From positions 310,001-374,000 of the forward strand of contig NZ_JACCCU010000003.1 of assembly GCF_013410875.1 (NCBI RefSeq): 64,000 nucleotides of DNA. The letters run 5' to 3'. The DNA is from Tunturiibacter empetritectus (GTDB lineage: Bacteria; Acidobacteriota; Terriglobia; Terriglobales; Acidobacteriaceae). Made by a program: the position numbers and the translations under genes. The notes beneath the pieces are model-generated. The model was not told the DNA's origin, ran no database searches, and saw nothing but the letters and a program-made list of their open reading frames with translations. Below, piece by piece: positions 34,313 through 44,368 of this stretch (within the stretch, counting starts at the first letter, position 1; the number at the start of each line of letters is the position of its first letter).

Positions 34313-34420
34313 AGTCTTTCTCGCGCTTCAGCAGCCTAAACTCCGAGGCGCGTCAATCGGGGAGGGCCTAATTCTGCGACACCATCGCACCAACTGGCGC
34401 ACCCGAGCGTCGCTGTCGAA

Positions 34421-34717
34421 CTACTTCTTTACCGGTGCGATCGTGTCCTTGGCAACCTTGGCCACGCGGAACTTCACCACGGTCTTGGCCTTGATCTTGA
34501 TGGTCTCACCCGTCTGCGGGTTGCGGCCAAGACGCGCCTTGCGCTCTGCCTTTACCAGTTTGCCGATACCAGGAATGGTGAACTCGCCATTCTTCTTGGT
34601 CTCTTTGACTGCGGTCTCTGCCAACAGTTCCAGGAAACCTGCGGTCTGCTTGTTGGTCAGTTCGAGCTTCTCCGCCAGGTGGCGAACCAGCGCTGTCTTT
34701 GTCATTCCCTTTGCCAT
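34421..34717 (-). CDS. HU/IHF family DNA-binding protein
   Basis: Nucleoid protein that bends DNA as a dimer. 98 aa from ATG 34717, chosen because AAGGAG lies 6 nt upstream; the frame is open for 81 codons further but that extension is not HU-like. MAKGMTKTALVRHLAEKLEL forms the dimer helices, and GRNPQTGETIKIKAKTVVKFR (64-84) is the DNA-binding arm with the family's RNPxTG motif. Slightly longer than Escherichia coli HU (90 aa) by a Lys-rich tail. HU is often needed for origin function and parS complexes, both near here. Confidence 0.93.
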   Translation of the reverse strand: MAKGMTKTALVRHLAEKLELTNKQTAGFLELLAETAVKETKKNGEFTIPGIGKLVKAERKARLGRNPQTGETIKIKAKTVVKFRVAKVAKDTIAPVKK

Positions 34718-35166
34718 GTATTGCTCCTTCTTGCTTTCGAAATAGAATTCTAAGGTCTGCTCGCCTTGCCCGCATAAAGATTTCGTAAACCGCATCCAGT
34801 TTTGCAATGCGAAATCACCAGTGTTCATGCGGGTGCGGAGAACCGTACCGCAATTCACCTTCAGCCTTTCCGCGCGCTTTGTCAACTCCCTTTCTTCGGT
34901 TTCCACAGGTTTTTTCCGGTTTTTCTCGGTTTTGTTCGAAAACAGGTACATTTTTCTCATAAATAACCAAGAAAATCCCTGATTCTACGCGCAGGTTAAC
35001 CAGTCGATCTATTCAGTCCCAGTGACGCGAGGTGCGTTTAGGGACGAATCTTTTTTGCCCCAAAATCTCTCATTTGCGTAGCGATTAATAGAAATAAAAT
35101 AAGGCACCTGAGAGATGCCATACGCAGTTCGGAACCTGACAACGCCGAAATACGTAACCAAAGTCT
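34718..35166. other. Intergenic region between HU gene and a divergent glycosyltransferase
   Basis: About 450 bp. An open frame on the minus strand extends the HU frame upstream but reads as Lys/Glu low-complexity and has no ribosome site. Toward 34900-34960 the minus strand repeats AAAACCG/AAAACC-like blocks around a CTGTGGAAACC. Presumably holds both promoters; nothing else can be named. Confidence 0.5.
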
Positions 35167-36762
35167 ATGACCAGTACAAGCGACGCGTACCCCGGCGATC
35201 CGGCCGTCAAATCCGCTCTACGGCTTGCTGTTATCTTTGCGAGCGTCAAACTACTGCTCACCTTCGGACTCACTCTGTACACGCAGAAGATTGGCTACAG
35301 TTACTTCCGGGACGAGTTTTACTACATCGCCTGCGGGCGGCACCTGGCCTGGGGCTATGTGGACCACGGTCCGGTGGTCGCGGTGCAGGCGAGGTTGGGC
35401 GAGCTACTATTTGGCGATTCGCTCTTTGCCATCCGCATTTTTTCCGCAATCGCGGGCGCGATCATGGTGTTCCTCGGTGGTCTGGTCGCCTGGGCTCTCG
35501 GTGGTCGCCGGTCTGCGCAGGCGCTGGCCATGCTCGGACTGATCTGCTGCCCGCAGTACATCGGCGCCGATGGTTTTCTCTCGATGAACTCGTTCGAGCC
35601 GATGTTCTGGACGTTTTGCATACTGGCGCTCGTTCTGATGCAGAACGGGCGCCCTGAACGCTTCTGGTGGCCCATGCTTGGCATTGTCAGCGGCATTGGA
35701 ATCCTCAACAAACCGTCCATGCCTATGTTTCTTGTTGCGCTTCTCCTGGGGCTATTGTGCACACCGGAACGTCGGGTGCTTTTCTCGCGATGGGCCTTGA
35801 TTGGCATTCTCCTGATGCTTATCATCCCGCTGCCCTATGTCGCGTGGCAGTACGGAAATCACTGGCCCATGGCTGAATTTCTGCACAACGGCACGGTGCA
35901 CCATAAGAACGTTACGCTGGGGCCGTTGGCGTTCTTTCTTGCGCAGTTTGCCAACATGCAGCCGGTGAACGCACTGCTGTGGGTCACCGGCGTTATCGCG
36001 CTTCTGCGCAGCAAGTCCATCCCCCGTGGTCGCTGGCTTGGGCTCGCGTTTATCTTCTTCTTCGCGATGGCCTTCCTTAGCCATGCGAAGGACTACTATC
36101 TGGCCCCGGTGTATCCCGCGTTCTTTGCTGCTGGTGCCATTGCCTGGGAACACCGCTTTGCAGCTTCTCGGCTTGTGCAGCGCTCAAGCATTTTTGCGTT
36201 TCCTGTGTTTGAAGCATTGCTCGTTGTCACTACAGCCATTGTTTTACCCATGGCCTCGCCTGTGCTAAAGCCGCAAACCTGGGTGCGCTACACGACGGCC
36301 CTGCATCTCCCCCACAACAACACTGAAAGGGCCGCAACCGGCCCTTTGCCTCAGTTCTTTGCCGATCGCTTCGGCTGGCAGCAGGAAGCCAGTATCGTCA
36401 TTGCCGGCTACCGTTCACTGACGCCTGAGCAACAGCAGCATGTGTGCATCTTCGGCAATAACTATGGAGAGGCAGGCTCCATCGATTTCTTCAATCGTCT
36501 GCAGCATGCCGACCTTCCGCCGGCGATCAGTGGCCACAACACCTACTATCTCTGGGGATCACATCATTGCGATCCCAACATAAGCATCGCCGTCATAGGC
36601 GATACGCCTGAGGAGATCGGCCAGAAATACTCCAGTGTCATGGTGCTTGGTCATCTGAATAGTCCTTACGCGATGCCCTACGAACACAAGAACGTATACC
36701 TCCTTCGCAACCGGCGAGCGGATGCTCAGTTTCTCTGGTCTGACGAAAAGCATTACGACTAG
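35167..36762 (+). CDS. Glycosyltransferase family 39 protein (ArnT/PMT-like)
   Basis: Integral membrane glycosyltransferase using a polyprenyl-phosphate sugar donor. 531 aa with many membrane helices; the catalytic first loop is YSYFRDEFYYIACGRHLAWG with acidic pair D49-E50, followed by YVDHGP (65-69), both hallmarks of the ArnT/GT83 branch of PMT_2. The C-terminal 150 residues form a periplasmic domain (IVIAGYRSLTPEQQQHVCIFGNNYGEAGSIDFF). Acceptor unknown; lipid A, exopolysaccharide or protein are all possible. ATG 35167 has a weak site. Next gene encodes a PNGase A-like glycan amidase. Confidence 0.88.
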   Translation: MTSTSDAYPGDPAVKSALRLAVIFASVKLLLTFGLTLYTQKIGYSYFRDEFYYIACGRHLAWGYVDHGPVVAVQARLGELLFGDSLFAIRIFSAIAGAIMVFLGGLVAWALGGRRSAQALAMLGLICCPQYIGADGFLSMNSFEPMFWTFCILALVLMQNGRPERFWWPMLGIVSGIGILNKPSMPMFLVALLLGLLCTPERRVLFSRWALIGILLMLIIPLPYVAWQYGNHWPMAEFLHNGTVHHKNVTLGPLAFFLAQFANMQPVNALLWVTGVIALLRSKSIPRGRWLGLAFIFFFAMAFLSHAKDYYLAPVYPAFFAAGAIAWEHRFAASRLVQRSSIFAFPVFEALLVVTTAIVLPMASPVLKPQTWVRYTTALHLPHNNTERAATGPLPQFFADRFGWQQEASIVIAGYRSLTPEQQQHVCIFGNNYGEAGSIDFFNRLQHADLPPAISGHNTYYLWGSHHCDPNISIAVIGDTPEEIGQKYSSVMVLGHLNSPYAMPYEHKNVYLLRNRRADAQFLWSDEKHYD

Positions 36763-36947
36763 CAAGCAATGCGCTCGAAATCACAGAATGGTCCTGAGAA
36801 GGCGGCTTTTGTTTACTAATTGTTCTTTCACCCGACCATAACTGGCCAAGCGCAACTGACCCATACTGGTTTACTGGTTCCCCCGAATATTCACCCGCAA
36901 TCAGTATGTGATATCTTCCTCCGCAGTAAACCCAAGGAGCGAAGTCC

Positions 36948-38687
36948 ATGCACAAAGCATTCTCCCCCTCGCGCGTCGGCGGGGTCCTCCCCTCCGTCTC
37001 AAAACTCCTTCTCCTCGCATCTCTCGCCATCGTCACCGCCTCTGCGCAGGTCGTTCCTGTTCCACCGACTCCGCAGGTAGGCTCTTCGAACCCAGTCACC
37101 GCCGAGCCTCTCGTCTCCCGTCCCCACACCAAACCCTGCGTCGTCTCGCTTCTCAGCAATGCCGCCTTTGAGAACTTCAACGGAACGCCCCTCACCTACG
37201 CTCCACCCGCAGCCTGCCCCGGCCCGTGGGCCAAGGTGGTCCTCACCGCCGACTTCACCGTCACCGCCGGCCGCCAGTTTGATCGCAGCGCCTGGTTCTA
37301 TCTCGGCGACACCAACATCTTCTACGGCACCACCGCCGAACCCCGCGCCGCCCTCAGCCCCTCCTGGCACATCGAGCGCGACCTCACCGATCTCACCGCA
37401 CTCTTCAAGTCTCCGCAGACCGGCCTCGCCTCCATCGGCAACGTAGTTAACTCCACCTACACCGGCATCATCTACGCCAGCGCCGAGCTCGAGTTCTACC
37501 CCGCCTCCTGGCAGGCCCCCGCGCCCGTCACGCCTGACGTCATCGTCCCCGTCAGCTCCGGCAACGGCCCCGTCACCCTCAACACCACCACCGATCAGGC
37601 GACCGCAACCTTGAACCTTCCGCGCAACGTAGAGAAGGTCTACCTTGACGTCATCTCGCAGAGCCAGATCGGTGACGAGTTCTGGTATCTCTGCGTCCCC
37701 ACCCCGGTCGCAGGCGAGCTCGAAACCTGCGGCAACACCGCCTTTCGCGAGACCGAGATCTCCATCGACGGTAAAGCCGCTGGCGTCGCTCCCGTCTATC
37801 CCTGGATCTACACCGGCGGCCTCGACCCCTACCTGTGGGAGCCCATCACCGGCGTCCAGACCCTCAACTTCAAGCCCTACCGTGTTGACCTCACACCCTT
37901 CGCCGGACTCCTCGCCGACGGCACCCAGCACACCGTAGCGGTCAGCGTCTATAACGCCAACGGATACTTCCTCTCCACCGCCAATGTGCTCGTCTATACC
38001 GACCACGGCAGCAAAGAAGTCTCAGGCGGAGTCCTCAGCAACACCCTCACCGCCGCACCCAATCCCGAGGTCGTCCAGAACCTCTCCACCGACGCCAGCG
38101 GCACCACCACCGGCACCGTCAACGTAGGCTCCAACCGCACCTTCTCCATCACGGGATACGTCAACACCTCACACGGCCGCGTCGAAACTACCGTCGCACA
38201 AAAAGTAAACTTCCTCAGCGCGCAGACCTTCGACGTCAATGTGGCCAACGGCCCCGAGATTCAGAACCTCGTCCAGACCAGCACCGTAGACTCTGAGACC
38301 ACAACCCGAGATGGCTTCCTCGTCGAGAAGACCTCGAAGCACATCTCCTTCCCGCTCACACTCGACTACACCTTCCTCAATAATCCCAACGGCACCTTCA
38401 CTCAGGTAGTCTCTTCTAACCAGCAGGACCTGCACACCGAAGCGAAGTCCCTCAACGGCTTCCAATACTTCCAGTCCAGCGCCAAAGAGCAAGTCAACTC
38501 GCAAGACACGCTGCAGTTCGACGCCGGCTTCAACGTAACGGCGCCCGGAGTAGGCAGTTCCAGCGCCTCCTACCGCAGCAACGACTCCCTCGGCGATTGC
38601 TACAGCAGGTCACTCACCGCTGCAGACCAGAAGCTAACCTCAGTGACCGACGGCAAAGGTTGCCACGACCACGACCACTGGTTCTAG
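36948..38687 (+). CDS. Secreted peptide-N4-(N-acetylglucosaminyl)asparagine amidase A-like protein
   Basis: 579 aa with a signal peptide (VSKLLLLASLAIVTASAQ, near residues 17-35) and a two-lobed beta-sandwich body. Blocks VVLTADFTVTAGRQFDRSAW, FYLGDTNIFYGTTAEP, WHIERDLTDLTAL and YASAELEFYP match the plant/fungal/bacterial N-glycanase A family, which cuts the glycan from asparagine. The catalytic residues of this family are not well defined, so activity is inferred. AGGAG 8 nt before ATG 36948. Follows the GT39 gene by 185 nt; direct repeat ACTGGTT-T-ACTGGTT lies in the gap. It could release glycans from plant or fungal glycoproteins. Confidence 0.85.
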   Translation: MHKAFSPSRVGGVLPSVSKLLLLASLAIVTASAQVVPVPPTPQVGSSNPVTAEPLVSRPHTKPCVVSLLSNAAFENFNGTPLTYAPPAACPGPWAKVVLTADFTVTAGRQFDRSAWFYLGDTNIFYGTTAEPRAALSPSWHIERDLTDLTALFKSPQTGLASIGNVVNSTYTGIIYASAELEFYPASWQAPAPVTPDVIVPVSSGNGPVTLNTTTDQATATLNLPRNVEKVYLDVISQSQIGDEFWYLCVPTPVAGELETCGNTAFRETEISIDGKAAGVAPVYPWIYTGGLDPYLWEPITGVQTLNFKPYRVDLTPFAGLLADGTQHTVAVSVYNANGYFLSTANVLVYTDHGSKEVSGGVLSNTLTAAPNPEVVQNLSTDASGTTTGTVNVGSNRTFSITGYVNTSHGRVETTVAQKVNFLSAQTFDVNVANGPEIQNLVQTSTVDSETTTRDGFLVEKTSKHISFPLTLDYTFLNNPNGTFTQVVSSNQQDLHTEAKSLNGFQYFQSSAKEQVNSQDTLQFDAGFNVTAPGVGSSSASYRSNDSLGDCYSRSLTAADQKLTSVTDGKGCHDHDHWF

Positions 38688-38759
38688 CAATCAAGCGCAA
38701 ACCCGCACCTGTCCTCTCGTCCATCGTGCAACTCGCGCGGTGGACGAGCGACACCTTCT

Positions 38760-39965
38760 CTAAAGCTTCACCCTCTTGCCAGTTCGCGCCGACTCATAGA
38801 TCGCTTCCATCACCCGATGGTCTCGCAGCCCCTCTTCGCCCGGTGTCTTCGGCTCTATCCCTTCCAGAATGCACTCCGCAAAGTGATCCATCTCCAACGC
38901 GAACTGATCCTTTTCTTCAATCTGCGGAGCAATCTCATTCTCATGCTCCCCGTCCAAATGGGACCACTTCAACTTATTCCCGTGATACGCAAACGCAGGC
39001 GACATCTCCGCCCATGCTGAGGTTCCTTCCATCCGTAGAAACTGGCTCTTATGCACGTCATAGCTCGTCGTGCAGGTTGCGGTGTAACCGCTCGGAAATC
39101 TCAGGCTAAAACTGCAGCTAGCCTCCACCTCAACGAACCGCAGATCATCCTTAGGCTGCCAGGTCTGCGCCATCACTTCGCTCGGCTCCTCGCCAGACAA
39201 AAATCGTGCTGCGTTCAAACAGTAAAGCCCCACATCCGGCAGGCACCCGCCTCCAGAGAGCGAACGCTTCAATCGCCACTGCGCCGGGTCTCCCTCCTGT
39301 TGCGAGTTCGAAGATACAAACCCGCGCAGCTCGCCCAGCTTGCCCTCCGTCACCAGCTGCCGCAACGCACGGTTGTGCGGTTCGTACTGCTGACGATACG
39401 CAATCATCAGCTTCACCTTCGCCTGCTTGCACGCAGTAATCATGTGCTCCGCCTCTTTGCTGCTGGTCGCCATCGGCTTCTCGCACAGAATGTGTTTCCC
39501 GGTCTTGGCACCGCGCACGACGTACTCCTCGTGCATCCCGTTCGGCAGCACAATGTAGATCGCCTTCACCTCGGGATTCTTCGCAAGCTCCTCATAGTTT
39601 GCATATCCATAAATCGCGGAGCCGTTGATGCCATACTGCGCCGCAATCTTGGCCGCCTTCGCGCGATCGCCGCTCACCAGCGCCACCGGCTTCGAATACT
39701 CTGACGACCCAAACGCAGGCAGAATCTGATTCAACGACAAACGGCCCAGGCCCACAATCGCAAAGCCGACGCGCCTGTCCTCTGGAAGAAACGGCCCCGG
39801 TGTACTCTCTTTTTGTTCCGAAGGTCCATGAATCTGCGACAGCTGGACCTCATTTTCTTCGTTGGGCCTTCGTTCGCTTTGTTGTGCGAAACCCGCAGTC
39901 GCCACTGCACCCGCTACTGCTGCGGAGCGAAGAAAGCTTCTGCGAGAAGAGGCAACAAGCGTCAT
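38760..39965 (-). CDS. Tat-exported Gfo/Idh/MocA family oxidoreductase
   Basis: NAD(P)-dependent sugar oxidoreductase with a twin-arginine signal. Start at ATG 39965 because SRRSFLRSAAVAGAVATAGFA follows at residues 7-27; the longer frame would bury the signal. 401 aa: Rossmann VGFAIVGLGRLSLNQILPAF, EKPMATSSKEAEHM (the EKP motif with catalytic Lys), and the C-terminal alpha/beta domain with GGGCLPDVGLYCLNAARFL (GGGxxxDxGxH-like). Tat export is usual for the glucose-fructose oxidoreductase subgroup, which keeps tightly bound NADP. Substrate unknown. Confidence 0.9.
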   Translation of the reverse strand: MTLVASSRRSFLRSAAVAGAVATAGFAQQSERRPNEENEVQLSQIHGPSEQKESTPGPFLPEDRRVGFAIVGLGRLSLNQILPAFGSSEYSKPVALVSGDRAKAAKIAAQYGINGSAIYGYANYEELAKNPEVKAIYIVLPNGMHEEYVVRGAKTGKHILCEKPMATSSKEAEHMITACKQAKVKLMIAYRQQYEPHNRALRQLVTEGKLGELRGFVSSNSQQEGDPAQWRLKRSLSGGGCLPDVGLYCLNAARFLSGEEPSEVMAQTWQPKDDLRFVEVEASCSFSLRFPSGYTATCTTSYDVHKSQFLRMEGTSAWAEMSPAFAYHGNKLKWSHLDGEHENEIAPQIEEKDQFALEMDHFAECILEGIEPKTPGEEGLRDHRVMEAIYESARTGKRVKL

Positions 39966-40177
39966 AGGCGTGTGATGCTGCGCAAATAGCCAACGTTGTC
40001 GTCTCGCATCCGTACACATACAGAGAAAGGAACTCACTTCCGCCGCATCAAAAATCGGCTTCGTCTTTTCCGAAACTCTCCCGACCCGCTTTGCAACCTG
40101 TTCGCCGGGCAACCCTGAATCAAATCCCCCACCCTCGCATCAACCATAGGAGACAATCAACTCTGAGGGGAAAACCG

Positions 40178-41224
40178 ATGCAGATCGGCATTGACAGCTT
40201 CGCAGCACTCGTTCCAGATCCCATCACCGGTCAGACCGTCACCGCGCAGCAGCGCATCGCCCATCTCCTCGAAGAGATCAAGCTCGCCGACGAAGTTGGC
40301 CTTGACCAGTTCGGCCTCGGCGAACATCACCGCAGCGAGTACCTCGACTCCGCCCCCGCCGTCATCCTCGCCGCCGCAGCCTCCATCACAAAAAACATCC
40401 GCCTCACCTCTGCCGTCACCGTCCTCAGCGCAGCCGAACCCGTCCGCGTCTTCCAGGAGTTCGCCACCCTCGACCTTATCTCCGGCGGCCGCGCCGAGAT
40501 CGTCGCAGGCCGCGGCTCCTTCATCGAGTCCTTCCCTCTCTTCGGACTCAAGCTCGAAGACTACGACGACCTCTTCGCCGAAAAGCTCGATCTCCTCCTC
40601 ACCCTTCGCGAGAGCAACAACATCCACTGGTCCGGCAAACACCGTGCCGCGCTCACCGGACAAGGAGTCTTCCCTCGCCCGCTGCAGAACCCGCTGCCCG
40701 TCTGGCTGGGTGTTGGTGGCACCCCAGAGTCCTTCGCCCGCGCCGGCATGCTCGGCCTGCCCCTCATGGTCGCCATCATCGGCGGCGAACCCCACCGCTT
40801 CCGCCCACTCATCGACCTCTACCGCGAAGCAGGCAAACAAGCAGGCCACGCGCCCGACTCGCTCAAGGTCGGCATCCACGCCCTCGGCTACGTAACCGAC
40901 ACCGACCAGCAAGCCTCCGACGACTTCTTCCCTGGCTACGCCGAAGCCTTCACCAAGATCGGCAGAGAGCGCGGTTGGCCGCCAGTCACCCGCAGCCAGT
41001 TCGAGGCGCTGCGCCGACCCACCGGCGCTCTGATGGTCAGCGATCCCGAAACCGTAGCCGCAAAGCTCCTCAGGATGGACGAAGCCCTCGGCGGCATCTC
41101 CCGCATCAGCTTCCAGATGAGCGTCGCTGCCCTGCACCACGACAAACTCCTCCACGCCATCGAACTCCTTGGCACCCGCGTTGCCCCCATCATCCGCAAA
41201 GCTCTACCGGCTCTGCCGAAGTGA
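40178..41224 (+). CDS. LLM class flavin-dependent oxidoreductase (luciferase-like)
   Basis: TIM-barrel flavoprotein of the bacterial luciferase superfamily, FMN- or F420-dependent. 348 aa from ATG 40178, with AGGGG upstream; a 29-codon frame extension is not conserved. Seen: [20 protein letters not shown] (45-64), [39 protein letters not shown] (the SGGR motif), and [19 protein letters not shown]. This is the luciferase-like group with a GEHH signature. No partner reductase is adjacent. Confidence 0.9.
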   Translation: MQIGIDSFAALVPDPITGQTVTAQQRIAHLLEEIKLADEVGLDQFGLGEHHRSEYLDSAPAVILAAAASITKNIRLTSAVTVLSAAEPVRVFQEFATLDLISGGRAEIVAGRGSFIESFPLFGLKLEDYDDLFAEKLDLLLTLRESNNIHWSGKHRAALTGQGVFPRPLQNPLPVWLGVGGTPESFARAGMLGLPLMVAIIGGEPHRFRPLIDLYREAGKQAGHAPDSLKVGIHALGYVTDTDQQASDDFFPGYAEAFTKIGRERGWPPVTRSQFEALRRPTGALMVSDPETVAAKLLRMDEALGGISRISFQMSVAALHHDKLLHAIELLGTRVAPIIRKALPALPK

Positions 41225-41288
41225 GGTAGATCGAAGGCTCTCAACTACAATTGTGACCGGCAGTACAGTGTGCTGAAGGGAGTCTCGT

Positions 41289-41900
41289 ATGGCTGACACA
41301 TTCACCCTCGATCCGGCCCACACGGCCGTCCTGAGCATGGATTGTCAAGCCGGCATCGTCTCCATCTACACCCGAGAGGGCAAGGACGCCTTTCTGGCTC
41401 GAGCCGCAAGTGTTCTCAATCATGCTCGTGCTGCAGGCATGACCATCATCCACATTCAGGTAGGCTTTCGATCTGGACTCCCCGAAGTCAGCTCCCGAAA
41501 TGCGCTTTTCAACGCCATTAAATCCTCAGAGCAACATCAGAAGCTGTTTCTGGAACCGCATGGAACGATCCCAGATGTCATCGCCCCGCAAGACGATGAC
41601 ATCGTTATAACCAAGCACCGAATCAGTGCCTTTGCCGGCACCGATCTCGCTATGATTCTCCGCGCCAATGACATCGATACCTTGGTTCTCTTAGGCATTG
41701 CGACCAGCGGAGTCGTCCTCTCCACTCTTATCGAGGCTTCTGACGCCGACTACCGTCTTGCGGTCATCGGCGATTGTTGCGCTGACCTGGACTCAGCGCT
41801 TCACGATTGTCTCCTCCAACGATTCTTCCCGGCACGTGGCTCGGTCTTGTCGTCTGAGGGTTTTATCGCCGCCTCATTGAAGACGGATAAACAATCATGA
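41289..41900 (+). CDS. Isochorismatase-like hydrolase lacking the nucleophilic cysteine
   Basis: 203-aa Rossmann-like hydrolase. D18 (LSMDCQAGIV) and K109 (VITKHRISAFAGTDL) of the Asp-Lys-Cys triad are present. The cysteine position falls in LLGIATSGVVLSTLIEASD, where V142 replaces Cys, so the nicotinamidase-type mechanism is not available. Isochorismatases proper also lack this Cys, and a broad subgroup with ATSGVVLST exists. Hydrolase activity is therefore uncertain. GGGAG 6 nt before ATG 41289. Stands alone downstream of the LLM gene. Confidence 0.85.
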   Translation: MADTFTLDPAHTAVLSMDCQAGIVSIYTREGKDAFLARAASVLNHARAAGMTIIHIQVGFRSGLPEVSSRNALFNAIKSSEQHQKLFLEPHGTIPDVIAPQDDDIVITKHRISAFAGTDLAMILRANDIDTLVLLGIATSGVVLSTLIEASDADYRLAVIGDCCADLDSALHDCLLQRFFPARGSVLSSEGFIAASLKTDKQS

Positions 41901-42106
41901 AAAGTTCTCCACGGGCTGGCCGCATGCACTAGCGCATCCCTCCGCGACTCTCTGCATTGCAAAAAGCAAACATGTAAAAGAAAAAGGTGAGATGCTGATG
42001 GGGCGCGGCAGTTGGCCACCCCTTCTGCCGCGAGGAAGATCGCACACTTCCACAAACTCTTTCCCGTCCGGACCGCCAGGCGCTGCCTATATTGGAGGAC
42101 CTTGGA

Positions 42107-44368
42107 ATGCCGCTGCTGCGAAGAAATAACTACACCCTGCTCCTGCCTTTGGCACTCCTGGCCGCCAGCATCGTGCACAGCCAGACGCCCGACCCATCCA
42201 ACTCTCCCGCCGTTCCATCCCACGAAACCTCACCTGCCTCCAAAGCTCACCCCCGCGTCGCCCTCGTCCTCGAAGGCGGCGGAGCCCTCGGCTTCGCTCA
42301 CATCGGCGTCCTCCAGTATCTCGAGGAGCATCACATCCCCGTCGACCTCATCGTAGGCACCAGCATGGGCGGACTCGTCGGCGGTCTCTACGCCACTGGC
42401 CGGAGCCCAGACGAGATCCGCAACCTCATCCAGAACATCGACTGGGACAGAGCCATCGGCGGCCGCACTCCCTTCCCCGACCTCTCCTACCGTCGCAAAC
42501 AGGATCGCGTCGAGTACCCTAACCGCCTCGAGTTCGGTCTCCGTCACGGCCTCTCTCTCCCCGAAGGCCTCAACACCGGCCAGCAGGTCGGTCTCATCCT
42601 CGACTCCGCCACCCTCCCCGACTACAACCTCAAATCCTTCGACGACCTCCCCACCCCCTTCCGTTGCGTCGCCACCAACATGAACACTGGCCGCCCCCGC
42701 GTCTTCGACAACGGCTCCCTCGCCCGCGCCCTGCGCGCCACCATGTCCATCCCCGCTCTCTTCGTCCCGGTCGTGATCGACGGCGTCACCTACACCGACG
42801 GCGCTGCGGTAGACAATCTGCCGGTCGACGTGGCCAAGGCCAACGGAGCCGACATCATCATCGCCAGCTACCTCGACAACACCGGCGGCCCCCAGACCAC
42901 TCCCGGCTCCTTCCTCGCCACCACGGGAAACTTCGTCAGCATCGCCATCGCCGCTAACGAGATGCGCAGCCTTCAGGCCGCGGACATCCTCATCAGCTCC
43001 AAGCTCCAGGGCTTCACCAGCACCATGTTCACCAAATCTGCCGAGATTATCCCGAAAGGCGTGCAAGCCTCCGAAGCCAAAGCCAAACTCCTCGATCGCT
43101 TCTCCGTCAACGACGCCGAATGGGCCGCCTACCTCGCCCAGCGCAACGCCCGACGAAAGACTGAAACTCCCACTCCGCAATTTGTAACCGTAACAGGTGT
43201 AAGTACTCCAGCCGCAGTCGAGATTGAACGCAGCCTCCACCAGACCATCAACAAACCTATCGACACAAAGTTCCTCGACCAGGAGATGACCCGCTACGTC
43301 GGCTATGGAACCCTCAACGCAGCCGGCTACAACATGGTCGACCGCAACGGCGTCCCCGGCCTTAATATCAACACCTACCCCCGCTACAACGGGCCGCCCT
43401 TCCTCGATCTCGCCATCAACATCGACGGCTCCGACACCCAGGATGTCCTCTTCGGCATGGCCGGCCGCATCATCTTCCAGAACCTCGGCGGCTTCCGCTC
43501 CGAGTGGCGCACCGACATCTTCTTCGGCTACTCCTACGGCGTCCGCAGCGAATACTATCGTCCCTTCACCCCGCATAGCCAGTTCTTCTACGCACCCCGC
43601 GCCTACGCCACCAGCACCCGCTTCGACTTCTACAACGCAGGCGCCAGGACCTCGCAGTATCAGATCAACCAGAACGGCGTAGGCTTCGACGCCGGCTACA
43701 CCTGGAAGCGCAACGCCGAACTCCGCTTCGGCCAGGACGAGTATTGGTACTCCGTCACCAAGCGCATCGACTTCGACAACCTCTCCATCCCGCCCCAACA
43801 GCAGAGTGTCACCTCCCTGCGCTTCACCTCCTACAACACCGACAACTCCGTCCTGCCCTTCCACGGCGTCAACACCTTCTTCCGCGTCGAACGCCACGAA
43901 CCCTCCAAAGGCAACGACCCCTTTACCCTCGCCGAAGCCCGCGTCGCCGGATATCTCCCTCTCTCCCCCAAGGCCTCTGTCTTTCTCACCGCCAGCGGAG
44001 GCACAGCCTTCGGCGCACCACCCAGCGTCACCGACCTCCAGGGCTTCCCTCTAGGCGGCCCCTTCCGCCTCGGCTCCTACGGACGCAACGAGCTCCTCGG
44101 CACCCAGTATTGGCTCTTTCAAGGAGGCTACGAGCGCAAGATCTTCCAACTCCCACCCCTCCTCGGCGAAGGCGTCTACGCCGTTGGGTTCTTCGAAGGC
44201 GGCAAGGTCTACAACAACCTCAACGCCGCGGACGAACTGGAGTCCGAAGCCTGGGACGGCAGCTTCGTCCTCGTCACCCGCACCGCACTCGGCCCCATCT
44301 ACATCGGCGGAGCCTCCGGCAACAACGACCACCGCAAGTGGTGGTTCGGCCTCGGTCACGTCTTCTAA
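42107..44368 (+). CDS. Patatin-like phospholipase fused to an Omp85-type beta barrel
   Basis: Start at ATG 42107, supported by GGAGG 8 nt upstream. 753 aa with a signal peptide (YTLLLPLALLAASIVHSQ, about 9-26). Patatin domain: GGGALGFAHIGVL (oxyanion loop), GTSMGG with S86, and DGA with D231 form the Ser-Asp dyad. Then a POTRA-like segment (about 355-430) and a C-terminal region rich in aromatic-alternating strands ending GLGHVF, as in BamA/TamA barrels. This matches the type Vd autotransporter-like PlpD family. The lipase would be secreted through or held by its own barrel. Possible phospholipid-degrading factor. Confidence 0.9.
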   Translation: MPLLRRNNYTLLLPLALLAASIVHSQTPDPSNSPAVPSHETSPASKAHPRVALVLEGGGALGFAHIGVLQYLEEHHIPVDLIVGTSMGGLVGGLYATGRSPDEIRNLIQNIDWDRAIGGRTPFPDLSYRRKQDRVEYPNRLEFGLRHGLSLPEGLNTGQQVGLILDSATLPDYNLKSFDDLPTPFRCVATNMNTGRPRVFDNGSLARALRATMSIPALFVPVVIDGVTYTDGAAVDNLPVDVAKANGADIIIASYLDNTGGPQTTPGSFLATTGNFVSIAIAANEMRSLQAADILISSKLQGFTSTMFTKSAEIIPKGVQASEAKAKLLDRFSVNDAEWAAYLAQRNARRKTETPTPQFVTVTGVSTPAAVEIERSLHQTINKPIDTKFLDQEMTRYVGYGTLNAAGYNMVDRNGVPGLNINTYPRYNGPPFLDLAINIDGSDTQDVLFGMAGRIIFQNLGGFRSEWRTDIFFGYSYGVRSEYYRPFTPHSQFFYAPRAYATSTRFDFYNAGARTSQYQINQNGVGFDAGYTWKRNAELRFGQDEYWYSVTKRIDFDNLSIPPQQQSVTSLRFTSYNTDNSVLPFHGVNTFFRVERHEPSKGNDPFTLAEARVAGYLPLSPKASVFLTASGGTAFGAPPSVTDLQGFPLGGPFRLGSYGRNELLGTQYWLFQGGYERKIFQLPPLLGEGVYAVGFFEGGKVYNNLNAADELESEAWDGSFVLVTRTALGPIYIGGASGNNDHRKWWFGLGHVF

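Noticed and set aside
34718..34960. An 81-residue N-terminal extension of the HU gene
   Set aside because: AAGGAG stands 6 nt before the internal ATG at 34717, where HU always starts; the extension is charged low-complexity without a ribosome site.
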